Below, piece after piece: positions 22,934-34,182 of a stretch of 64,000 bases of DNA. Below the pieces are notes generated by a model, which was not told where the DNA came from, made no database searches, and worked only from the letters and a program-made list of their open reading frames with translations. Both the position numbers and the translations under genes were made by a program. Numbering within the stretch: position 1 is the stretch's first letter; every line of letters begins with the position of its first letter. The DNA is from Coniella vitis (Eukaryota > Ascomycota > Sordariomycetes > Diaporthales > Schizoparmaceae): contig WUJK01000007.1 of the NCBI GenBank assembly GCA_011317545.1, positions 2,232,001 to 2,296,000 of the forward strand, read 5' to 3'.

Positions 22934-23625
22934 CTTGACTTCGCAGACACTGATATGCGCGATGAGAGTTCGGTGGTGTTACGTTCCGGCTGTAGAGGCG
23001 GAAAAACAAGTGTACCAGAGCGACACCCGCTGGTGACTCAGTGAGCTAGGAGGTATGTACTCGCTGATTCGAGATTGGCCTAAGCACATATATCAAGCCA
23101 GTCCAGCAAGCTATTGCCCCTTTGAACCTCGAGAAAATTTACCTTGGAAAATCCCGACTTGGTCGATTCAAGTTGATGTTGGCAGAATATTTGTTTGTCA
23201 AAGACAGAGAGTGCGGATATCGGTACTCAAAAGTTCTAGGTGTCTACAAAATACATTGGCTTGCACCGCAGAGGTACATTACGTAATCGGGCTTCTTTTT
23301 GGAGTGAACCTGCTTTGTACTAGGTACTTATGTACTTAGTTATCGCTTATCTACCACCTTGACAACCAGAGCTCGTCAGCTGCTAGCCATTGAGAGCTGG
23401 GCCTGGCGGATGATATTTTTCTAACCATAGTAGGGAGCTCTACACGTCGGACGCGTTCTGCTAGGTTCCAACCACCCGCCTCCGAAATCAATAATCGCCA
23501 AGCCCGCCCTTCCACACGCACCCACATCCCAAACGTTCGCCTCGACAAAAAAGGAAGTTGGACTAGTTGCATTCCATGACTGCCCGTCATACTCCTTCAA
23601 GCGTCGCTTGCTGAGCCCTGCGATA
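22934..23625. promoter_or_regulatory. Divergent promoter region, trpC / nup188
   Basis: 692 bases between two divergent start codons. It includes TGACTCA at 23034-23040 on the trpC side. The nup188 side has AG-poor, C-rich stretches (around 23465-23535) of the kind seen near fungal start sites. Confidence 0.65.
23034..23040. promoter_or_regulatory. Gcn4/Cpc1 binding site (TGACTCA)
   Basis: The near-palindrome TGACTCA is the consensus for the bZIP activator of cross-pathway (general amino acid) control, Gcn4/CPC1/CpcA. It lies 101 bases upstream of the trpC start codon, the place where such sites act on fungal trpC genes. Regulation by amino acid starvation is expected from the family, not shown here. 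Confidence 0.75.
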
Positions 23626-26600
23626 ATGGCCTTACCACCAGGCGCTGTTTACTTCCCCTCCTTGGACCAGTGCCTCAATGGCCACAAAGTGCTGCTGTAT
23701 GCCGAGCTCACCACCTGATTACAATACTGTGCAGACGCTTACTACCGGAGAAAACAGGTCCTGGAGACTAGCCGCACCAGCGCTGCAAGACGCCGCAGAT
23801 GATCGTTTATCAAGTGACGCTGTTGCCGACTTCCTTCGCGATCCGCGCGTCCACAGCTTCATACAGAATCCCCCAATTGCGTTTGGGAAGCCCGACGCAG
23901 CGAGCAAATCCGACTTTGAGACCAGGACAGCTGCGATAAATGTCACACCCACTCAAAATGACAAGTACGATATTAAGTCGATTAAGGAGGATGCTCTTTG
24001 GTTGAGCCAGAATGCCGACGTGAATGAAGTGGCCGCCCTGCGCATCGTCGTCCTTGAATTTCAAAATCGCGCACAAAACCATTTGTCTGGCCCTCTGTCA
24101 ACGCAGGACATTATCAATCTCCAGCAAGCTGTTGGCGCAGACGGCACGCAATCTAGCTCGCTGTTAGTAGCGATCAGTGCATCCGAGACATTGGACGTCG
24201 AGACGATATGGACGAACTTCAATACAGAAGCGAGCAGACGTCGGCGGCTGCTGGAGACGTACACTTCGGAACGGCGCTATTTCATGATGTTCGTCGACAA
24301 CGTTCTGAACTTTATGCTTGAGCACCCGAGCTCACGGTCAGTCGGGCCAAGAGCAGCATTGCGGCAACAGCTACTTGACACAACCTTTGGCGAGATGGAT
24401 TTGACTGCTGTACGACATGCGAGGCGAGAAAGCCTGCTGAAAAGATACATCGATCTGCTGTCTATGTATATTGGGCGCGTTGAAAATAAGCCCCTGGGTA
24501 TACAGGACGGCACAGACCAGGAGCTTGACTGGGTTAGGATGGTTGTCACGGAGACAGTGCACCTCTTGTCCAGTATCTTCCAGATCATTGATCTGGTTGA
24601 CACCTTCCTACCTGCACAAATCGTCTCCGCTTGGTTTGACTTCGTCGACAGATATTCCTTCATGGACCAATTACAGGCTTTGGACGATGAGACGGCCGAA
24701 ACACTGCAACCGATCAAGTCTCTCGCTTGTGTCATCTCTCTGAAGCTGCTCAACCTTCCTAGATCTGTTCCTTTGCTTGATGGCGACTCGGAGGTCACAC
24801 TTTACCCTGATGAGGATTCGTACATTACTTCGGAGGATGTCCTCAAGCAGATTGATGAGACAATCAACAGCGCGGCTAACGCAGGCTACATTACAGCTGC
24901 TCCAGTCATATTTGCCTGGACACTCATTGTTCAACAGATGCTCGCATCGCATCACGAACGTCAGGAGAGAAGAGACCTGCAGCAAAATCGCCAGGCACAA
25001 GAAGGATTTGAGCGTGAACTGCAGCATATCGAAGCTCGTCCTGGAGTCGGGAGACGCTCGTCAGCGGGAAGCATAGTATCCATGGAATCTCAGTCATACG
25101 ACAAGTTCCTAAATACAGTATTCGGTAACAGTCAGCAACAGCAAGACATGCAGCGAATCGAGCAGTTGGCCATAGTCGTGACTGCTGGAGGCCGAATGCA
25201 CCAATTTCTAACAGACATGGCTCTTGGTCTTGGTGAATCGCACAATGCGCCTCTTCGTCCGTCCACTGGGGCGAGGATGCGGTTCGCTCTACTAGACTTC
25301 TTGAATTTCAGCTTTCCCGTGGTCGGCTACATATCAGAATCCATTTCGACCTTCTTGGCGGTTCTCTCAGCAAGTCGTGGATACTGGGATATCTCCAGAT
25401 GCCAGATTTCAAGCTCCAGACAGGACATCGTCGCAAGGGCTATGGGAGATCCTATGACTGTTCAATGTTATTTGAACCAGGTCTGGCTCAGATGGCCGTA
25501 TGAATTCACGCCATTCACCGACCTTTGCAGAATCATCTTTACTTCATCTTCCGAACGTGCGATATCAGAGGTCAAGAAAATACTTGCGAATACTCCGGCC
25601 CTTACTTTCCACCTACCAGATGCTTTTTGGGAGTTTTCGGGTGAAGAAAACGATCTCGGCAGGTTGGAACTTGTGAGAGATGTCCCGCTATTCTCTGTAT
25701 TGCCGTCTCGGAAACGCCTTGTTGCAGGCGAAGAGCCATTTTACATTCCTGCCGGAAGCCAGGGTCAACTTGCCTCGGATTCAGCTCGGATCGTGCAGCT
25801 GCGCTATGTTCACTCAACTTTTGCACTCTTGGGCAAACGTCTAGAGACCAACTTGGACGCTGAGTCCTATGCACTGGCGCTCGGCCCCCTTGAAGCAAAT
25901 GACCTCGCAGATGCTATCTCGCTTTTAGCTACCGTGCTGCGCCGCCAAACTGCAACGGCGAACAAGAACAGTCCTCTCACAAATGGACTTGCTGCGTTGG
26001 AAATTCTTCAAGAAGCAGGCCGCGATCTACCGCACCACAAGGACATCGTGACGGTAATCACAGACACATTGGATTCATACATTGAGGGCGACCTGCCTAA
26101 TCTCGACGCATCCTCCATCCGCGTTATTGCCTCGTGCTTACAATTCTTAGATTCCATTCTGCCAATATGCCCAGGCAGAGTGTGGTCATACATGACGCGT
26201 TGTGACCTTTTGATGAGTCCTTCCAGAGCCGGAAGACTCTCGAAAATCACCAGTACCTTGGACATAGTCGAGGAACACTTCGAGCTCTTGGTGACGGTCG
26301 TCAACTTCTTTTCCAGCCTGATTGATAGCTCCGTGAGTGGCGCTGTGCTCATGAAGGTTGGAGACAAGAACCTTGATCGAGCATTCAATACTGAGTCTAT
26401 CTGGCAAGGGACGTCCGATAAAGCTCTCAGCCAGGTCAATCTTTCGATCGCACATACGTCAGTTGACATCCTGGAAAACTCCCTAACATGGCGCTTCGCA
26501 TCAGAGGTGCATCGCAGTATTCTCCTCGCCGATCTTGTACCTGTCTTGACAAAGATTATCACATATACCTTTGGGACGGGGGCAGGGATCGACGAAAATG

Positions 26601-29272
26601 ATTTAACAGGGGGGAGCTCACAGCTCGAGAAGAAACAGAAACCCCTCACAGCGTTTCTCGAGCCGGCTTCACGCTACATTATCGATGGCTTTTTATCATC
26701 TACACCCTTATCTTTGAGATTCCAGCCGGTTCTTGCCTCGCTGCTTGTCGCGCTAGGCCTGCCTGATTCAACTTTGTACGAAACACGTCAAAAGGTTATT
26801 GTGAGGCGTCAGGTCTCGTTTCTTGAATTCGCAACAACACTTATACGAGTCGCAAACCTCAGACAATTGCCTGTGACGGCTATAGAAGGGCAGCTTCTCA
26901 AGTGCGCTTCCCTTCTTGCTCGTCTTTGTGCAAGGGACATAGTGTACAGAGATCCTACGTTGTCTCTTTTTGGGGCGTTAGCCGAGCGAATAAGCCGTGA
27001 GGATAGCGAAGCGCCATCGCTACTTGGTTATCTTGGGCCACAAATATCTCGATCGTTCCTTCAAAACGTGGCGAGATTGGACAAGCCGTTTGACAGGCCT
27101 GCAGAGTCCAAGAATGCATGGGCATTCTTCTCCACGATCATGCGCAATGGTCAACACTGGATGGCAAATTGTCTGTTGACGGGCAAAACTCCGCGGGAAG
27201 CTCTGGGGAAGAATGGCGGCAAGACAACATCTAGACTGGCATCCGACTCGATCCTCAAAACTGCCGTTAATCGCCTACGGTCCATAAAATCATTGCCCAC
27301 TTCGGAAACTCTTGCCATACTCGATCTTCTCACCTCAGCCCACAATTATTGGCAGTGGACTGTCTTCGCTTCCCAAGAGGACAATAGTTGCCTGAATGAG
27401 CTACGAGCCTATGTGCGGGACCTCAGGCCGATATCTACAACTGCAATAATAGATGTCAATCGAGCGTGCGACGAAGCACGGATTGCAGCCTACATCGCAG
27501 AGGCATTCGCAATGCACCTCTACCACCTCCGCAAGACTGGTCGCGAGAAAGACTTTGCGAGGGAGCTCGCCAACGACATTGACTACTTTCTCCGAGATGG
27601 AGTCACAGTGTCAGGCTATAATAGCTCTCTCCATGCCAACTTTGTCAAAAATTTCTCCGAAAAATATCCCGGTTTTTCCCTCGACAGCTTCCAGCGCGCG
27701 GCTTTAACGCCTAGAGAGCTTGGCAAAGGCTATTACTATGCTCTCGATGTTGCTGACAAGATGCTTGGGTTCGATTCGAGCTGGGCGGGACCACGCGAAA
27801 ACAACGGCTTCAGGTTCGAAATGGAGACCGCAAATCTCAACTTCTCTCTTGTCGATGCCCAAGTGGTAAGATTGCTGGATATGAAATCATTTCACATAGA
27901 ACGGGATGCTGACGTTCAAATTATTTAGGCCCTCTTCCACGCCTGGGAATTCTTGCTCTTGGAACTCAGTAGTTGCCTTCCAGCGAATGAGCACCTGATT
28001 ACGACTCAAATGAAGCAAGTTGCCAAGCAGTGTCTTGAATGCAACCAGATCAAGCAAGGACCCGAGCGGATATTCTTGAGAATCACGAGATCCAGAGCGA
28101 ATCTTGCATTGGTTATCATGCAGCGTCTTCCTCGCACGTCGCTGACGGCAAAAGATACTGCTGATCTTCTGCTGACGACTTGGGATACTGTGAGCACCAT
28201 CGAAAATCCATTTGTGCCAGAACATATCCAGCACTGGAGGACTATGCTCAGGACACTCTATGTCACCATTCGAGCATACACATCATCAACAGCCAAATCT
28301 TTGAACGACCATAAGGGACCAGATAATAACAGACTCGTGGAGGTCATTCAATGTATCTGCAATGTCCTTCACCGGGTTGTGGCCCAAGGCTTCCGCTCCC
28401 TGGTCGCGCTGATCCATGACGCCGAGGACACAGTCATCCCGGAAGACCTAGCACTCGTGACTGCTATTCTCCAGGCATGTTTGTGCTTGCCTGCGATTGA
28501 TGAGTATGCGAGTGAAATTGTGAATATCATGATTTCGGAAGACGTGGGACGAGCTGCTGTGTCACTATTCTCCTGGGCCGACAAGCTTGCCATCAATGGC
28601 GATCCGATCTATGGCGAACTGAGCATTCTGTTTTTGCTCCAGCTATCGAACGTTCCAGCTATGGCTGAACATCTTGCCGCCGATGGGCTGCTCGCTCAGA
28701 TTGCTGCAGCCAGCATTGTATCCCATATTCAGCATCCCAACGTCAAGCCCTTGGCGGAGGATCCAGGTGCTCAACGCTGCTATGACATCTGGGCAAAGGG
28801 TATTCTGCCACTGCTGCTGAATATGCTGTCAGTTCCAGGGCTTGGTCCAAATATCGCCACCGAGGTTGCTTACGTTCTCAATCAATTCCCAAATTTGTTA
28901 GAGAGCAGCGTGGAGCGGATTGAGGCACCGGGAATAAACAGAACAGCTGCGCGGGGCGGTTACTTCTTGACGTTGTTGAGTGTTTCAGAAGCCAATTCTT
29001 TGGCTGTCCTGACGCGCGTGCTGAGCGGCTACAGGACTAATTACAACCAGTCAATTCCCGAGGTGGCCTGGGATTCGGCTACGGTCCTCGAGTACGTGGA
29101 GTACTGGTTGTCGACTCGGAATATGTTGCGAGAGAGATTGATGACTTTGGGCCAACGAGAGGCTGATTGGAAGAATATGAAGACGGAGGTTGAAGGCGTA
29201 AGCGTATTGGAGGAGAAGGTGGTCTCGCTTCTTGAGGCTGTTAGAGAGGTAATTAGCGAGGACTTGGAGTGA
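23626..29272 (+). CDS. nup188: Nucleoporin Nup188, inner ring of the nuclear pore
   Basis: A large alpha-solenoid scaffold protein of the inner pore ring that binds Nic96. Exons 23626-23696, 23758-27865 and 27929-29272 give 1840 residues; Chaetomium Nup188 has about 1850. The short first exon reads YFPSLDQCLNGHKVLL and joins SWRLAAPAL across a 61-base intron (GTATGC...AAACAG), restoring the family N-terminus; a continuous frame from an ATG at 23678 hides this and gives a false start. Further family-like stretches are ETRTAAINV, EVAALRIVVLEFQNRA, GPLSTQDI, PYEFTPFTDLCRII, FALLGKRLE, CPGRVWSYM and WMANCLLTGKTPREAL. The second intron is GTAAGA...TTTAG. Nup192 was considered, but length and N-terminus fit Nup188 better. 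Confidence 0.92.
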
Positions 29273-29850
29273 GTTCCTCCGTAAAAGATGATTTGCAGAG
29301 CTTGGAGCATTTGAGGTCAAAATGTGGCATTTCGGGCGTTTGGCTGGGCAGAGAAATGGATGGCGCATTAACGGATCAAGATACCATGAGCAACAGCAAC
29401 AGCACCGGTTATGTGTGCAGAAACTTCCGAATTTTGAATTGTGAATTATTGTGAGTGGAATTGCATGGTTCCAGGTATCTCTAGCTTTGACTTTTTTGCC
29501 CATCACACTGCATCGATGGGCTGGACAATAGTTCCCTCTTTCCATCCGTCCTCGCCAATGATCGCTACGCGAATCTAACAACGTGCTTCCCAGGATGATG
29601 TAAATACCTTATCGTGGCAGACATAAACAGGCCTCGTCACGTCTCTGGATTCGTCCAGTCCCGTATCCTGAGCAGCCGAGAGATGCCATCAGTGTCCATC
29701 AAGGGCCGTTCTAGGATGTAGTAGAGAACTGTCACCAAGGCGGGGAGCAATCAATCTATATGATTACTTCCGGTCGTGATTCGGAAGTTGCCGTACCGAC
29801 TCCTCATCATCCCAGAAATGCCACCTGAGCCCATTCTTCCAGAAGCAGAT
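29273..29850. other. Convergent 3' intergenic region, nup188 / tim9
   Basis: 578 bases between the ends of nup188 (+) and tim9 (-). It contains a short CAGCAA run at about 29391-29403. No gene seen. Confidence 0.6.
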
Positions 29851-30366
29851 CTACCTGCGCTGTCCCATAGCCTGCTGCTCGACATTGTGCTCCTGGAACC
29901 GCTCCGACAGGCGTTGGCCGCTAGCCATGAACTTCTGGACGCAGCGAAGGACGCAGCCGTTTTCGCGCTCAGAGATGGCCTTGGAGGTGAAGTCGTTGAC
30001 GCAGGATGAGAAGCAGTGGTCGACCAGGTTGCTGTAAAGCTATTTTTGGTAGAGAGAGAGGGTGGGAAACAAGTTAGCAAACTTGATTTGGGCAACACCC
30101 AGGCAGGGCTTGGAAAAGCCAAGAAGGCGGGAAAGTTCAGGAAGGGTTTAGATGATGTTGTGAATGCGGACTTACAGAGACGAACTCCTTCATCTGGCGC
30201 TTCTGCAGGCGCTCCTCCAGCTGGCGTGTCTCAGCGGCGGTAAGGTTGCTGGTGGTGAGGAGCGTTGGTTAGCGGGACTGCGTCTTCTCTTTCTGCGTGC
30301 GGATGCGCCTGGGAATAGTTGGGGGCAATGCGTCAATAGCTGAGCAAAGAGCTTTACTCACTCCAT
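29851..30366 (-). CDS. tim9: Mitochondrial intermembrane-space chaperone Tim9
   Basis: An 88-residue small TIM protein that forms a hexamer with Tim10 and carries hydrophobic carrier proteins across the intermembrane space to TIM22. Exons: 30366-30362 (only ATGGA), 30248-30176 and 30039-29851. The protein begins MDNLTAAETRQLEERLQKRQ, continues LYSNLVDHC and ends QQAMGQRR. The twin CX3C motif is CFSSC and CVLRC, separated by 16 residues (including VNDFTSKAISEREN), so both disulfides can form. LYSNLV, CVNDFTS and RFQEHN match yeast Tim9 closely. Introns are GTGAGT...CACCAG (113 bases) and GTAAGT...AAATAG (136 bases). Each coding exon is short, so simple frame scans miss it. Assignment is firm. 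Confidence 0.93.
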
Positions 30367-32710
30367 TCTTTCTGCTTTTGTCTTGATATCGAGGATGGAG
30401 TTGGTCAGCTTTGGACGCGACGGCGGGCGTGACTCTTTGTGTGCGTGTTGAGCTTTTGTGCTGGGTAGTCTGTACTTGAGCTGCAAAAGATAGGCGCGAT
30501 GAAAAATCCGGGGCCTGCTCAGCAATGCAGCAGTGATGTCAACTCTTTGCTTATGTCATCGGACTGTGTGTCTCTGTACCTAACCAGACCGCAAACTCGT
30601 CCCACACGTGGATCACTTTTTCGGACAACAAAATCTCTCTACAACAAGATAGACCCTATATAAGGGAGCCTATGAAACCATTTTTGGAAACGTACTCTAG
30701 CGAGTCTAGTTATGTACTTTCACACAAGTCCCTTTCGGCAGCGTGCGCTTCGGTTTGGTAGTAGAGGTGCTCATCCCCCTCTGACTTTGATCACAACCAT
30801 GTCGCTCCAAAATGGCAATGCATGCAGATTGTATGTGCGCAATAGTGGTGAGAAAATGCGTTACGAGACATGTTGGATGTATAGGTCTACAGCTACTTCA
30901 AGTAAGACAAACATCCAACCATCAGTATCCAACGTGTGGAACACCAAACTATGGGCGTTCGATGCCCAGGACACGAAGATCCTACCTATCGCACACATCG
31001 TTTCCCTTCGTTTCATGCTGACCACACGTTCTTGCGAATGGGCAGTATTCCTGGCGGTGAACCCACCAGCCATCCTCCGTTAGAGACTGGACTCGCTCTA
31101 CAACGCGGTAGAATCATGAAAGACGATTCGATTTCGGTAAGGTAAAGCATAGCGCCCACTAATGGGTACCGCGGTATTGAAGTGGGATGAAGACGGTTGA
31201 ACTACATATTACCACAATAGAAGAGCAGCCCACATAGCTTGCTACCCCTAATTACTAGGTACAAATTTTGAAGTTGGTGCCACATGTCGACGCTTGCCAT
31301 TCTCCTACTATGTAGCCGACTCAATTTGGTGCTTGCACGGATGCGATCGCCACCAACAGCAAACGTGCGTGAACAGCTGGTTCTAGCAAGATCTCAAAAA
31401 CGGAATAACATTCGTCTATTTCTGCTGCCACTATCAGTGTTGACGCATACTGCCAAATGTAGCCTCGGACTGCATCCGGAGAGGTTCAGACCCCCGCCCA
31501 GCCCCTCTTCTTCGTCTCCGTTACCCATACATCTTAGCGACTTCAAGGAACCCTTCTGAGGATCCGGGAAGATGACAGTGGTGCGCTCTCTGCACGTTCC
31601 CACTAGCTTCCGAATGTCGATTCACTAGCGCGATACAGTAGTCTCCCGGGTGGTCTTGACGAGAGGCGGACTTGATGGTAGGATTAAGTGGTGGGTGGCA
31701 TGTGGAAGATGTCTGCAAGGAAGAAAACAACGCGCGCAATGAATGGAATCCTGCACGACGATATGTACAGTTTACTTGGTTCACATAGTATATCGACGGG
31801 TATTGGCCACCTTTAGGCCACCAGGCTCATATCCGCCAACTTCAGCCTTACGTGGTAGCAGATTCGGCCTTGTGCCACATGCCAACCATGAGGGTCGAGT
31901 TGACGTTAATGGGGATTTGTGTCACACGCCAAGGCCATCCTTTGCGTCAAATGCAAATGTGGTGGCAAGTTGGAGAACATCGATCAGCTGATACATTGGG
32001 TTCTTTTCAGAACAGACCCAGATGCTCTTTTCCATGCGTATGGCCTTTGGACAAGTGCACTTGGAAATACTGTCCCCATTTCTACTTGTGGCCCCAACAT
32101 TCTGGCCATGATTTTTTGAATGATTGATGAGCTATGTTTTGCTATCGATTGAGTATACGTACACTGACCACTCAAACACGTCCGTCATCCATCAGACCAA
32201 AAATATCAGGGTCAACAGGGGGTCTGGGACACACATTCGGAAGCCAGTTCCTGGTTCCTGAGGTCTGCACCGCGATTCGCGGACCGTAAGTAAGCTCGCC
32301 ATGCAGGCTTTGCAGGACAATCCAGGGCTTGCCCTCCCAACGTCCGAGTCCAGATCTAAGAACTGGATCCGTCTATGCAATTTACTTGTCCAAAGTTCTT
32401 ATTTTAGAATTTGGGGTACCTTTAGCAGCCGGAGACCGCTGCTTGGCCAGTTACCTTTCTTGCCTCTCGTCGTTGCAACGAATTGCCAACATCTACCGGT
32501 GGTCGACTGGGCCCCAGGGAGGATCCGAACTCCCGTTGCAATATGCTGGGGTGCAAACCTATCGGGAGTTCATAGTGCTTGCGTTAATGAAGGCGCCACA
32601 CGAGCCTGACAATTGGTTGAGCGCAAGAATCGTCACGTTATCCGGCAATTGACATGTTTCGGGTACTTGTGTCGTCGGGTTCGAGACACTGAAGCGCCAC
32701 CACTGTGTGG

Positions 32711-32858
32711 TACTATGTGCAGCACGACCTGTGACCAACGGCTGGACACAACACGAGCATACTATGTGTTCAAGATACTATGTAGCTGGACGAGACGAGC
32801 TGAAAAGGGGTGATGGTTACACTGCTTCTGCACAATGCGGTCCCTTGATTTACTATGT
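32711..32858. repeat. Cluster of four TACTATGT motifs, same orientation
   Basis: Exact TACTATGT at 32711, 32760, 32776 and 32851, all on the + strand within 148 bases. This is the densest group of the dispersed motif and lies about 1.3 kb upstream of the Zn2Cys6 regulator. Confidence 0.8.
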
Positions 32859-34103
32859 ATGTATCTTGCGCACTAAAGCTCCTGCTCAGTCGCTGATAGA
32901 AGCACATACGAGTAACCTCCACGCACGATTGCTCCCAACATCTGTGCAACATTCATAGCGGCAGTTGAAAGCCAGATTGTAGCGATGTTCCTACCATAAT
33001 TGCACAGAGCCTCTGTACGACTGCAGCACCCTGAGTCTTGTTACCTAGCACCGAGATAGTCAGGTAGTATGAGCTGACCAAGCAGTACATTATCTGCGGG
33101 CTAGGCAGCCGTTGTTGTTCTGCTCCTTCCTTTGTCGCATCGCCATGTACGCCACGGACGACTGATGTTCCTCGATTCTTGATGCAAGCCCCCCCCCCTT
33201 GCCGCAAAGCAGTTCCCAAGTGCATCAGACCATCAGCCCTCCCAGGCTTTCTTGGCGAATGCCACACACCGTAGCTTGGTTGATGGCAGAACTCAACACA
33301 GCTGCCCCCACCCGCAAAACCAAGGCTCACACCAGCGAGTACCGTACACGCAAACATAGTATACAAGTTCCCCCAACGGTCAGAGTGCTACACAACTTAG
33401 CACGACACATACACGGTCAAGGGTGCGCTGTTCCTGAGCTGTCTTTTCCGTTCAACATCCTCGAGCATCAGCCAGCTGGAGAGAGGACTGCGGCTACTTC
33501 AACGTGAGCCTCTAGGGATCGGAGTTCGAAGTCTTTACCTACAGCCGGGTCGAAGGGGGCTATGCGCTGCGTGCTGTGCATGGCCTCCGGCGACCGCATT
33601 CTCAGCCAGGACCCCATCGTCAGCGTGCATGCAATGGGGGGGGGGGGAAGGCGGGTTCGAGATTGTCCAATGTGGTCATCCTTCGTTCCTCACTCCCTGC
33701 TCAAGACACCCGCCCGTAGGGCTGCATGACCTATTACATATCTCGCCTCTTCACTGCCCTCACAGTGCCCTTGTCCGGAACGGCAGACCAAAGGGGCCCC
33801 CTCCCCAACCTTTGGCCCCTTTCCATTGGCGCACTGGACGGGTATGCTGTCGCTACCAAGGCTGCATTATATTTCGAGCAGACAACGGCTAAACCATATT
33901 ACCCTTCGAGGGCCCAGTGCATGGCAACCACGCATCGAGACCGAGTACATGCCTTGTACATGTGGCGTACCCTCGACCTGTCTGCTGGAGCCCGGCTGCC
34001 AGCCAACGAGACGAACAGAGAACCCAGCTTATGCCTGCGACACAACGCAGGTCAGCAACTTGTGTAACAGCAGATAATGGCCTCGAGACTTGCTTTTGAT
34101 CAT

Positions 34104-34112
34104 TATATATAA
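34104..34112 (+). promoter_or_regulatory. Candidate TATA box of the Zn2Cys6 regulator
   Basis: TATATATAA sits about 70-80 bases upstream of the chosen start codon at 34183. Position and sequence fit a TATA element; no start-site data are available. Confidence 0.45.
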
Positions 34113-34182
34113 GATGTTCAGACACGATCTTGGTCAGTGTACTGGCGTGGAACCCTTATACCACTGTTATCGCCTAGACAAC

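Larger units (their letters stand above)
30367..34182. other. 3.8 kb gene-poor region
   Basis: Between tim9 and the Zn2Cys6 regulator. It has ACATAGTA/TACTATGT sites at 31783, 32711, 32760, 32776, 32851 and 33354, a run of 10 C at 33189-33198 and 12 G at 33636-33647. The long region upstream of the regulator may be its promoter. Frames up to 137 codons occur but show no domain. No gene supported. Confidence 0.5.

Noticed and set aside
29776..30009. 77-codon rightward frame rich in Leu and Ala
   Set aside because: It is the antisense of the tim9 third exon, whose reverse strand gives a full Tim9 protein.
32504..32580. tRNA-like stretch with a B-box-like GGATCCGAACTCCC on the complementary strand
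   Set aside because: A T-arm-like hairpin can be drawn, but the loop is one base too long and no matching acceptor stem or anticodon arm is found upstream.
33181..33650. Runs of 10 C and 12 G as possible quadruplex or assembly joints
   Set aside because: Single homopolymer runs do not make a four-tract quadruplex motif, and the flanks show no sign of a misjoin.
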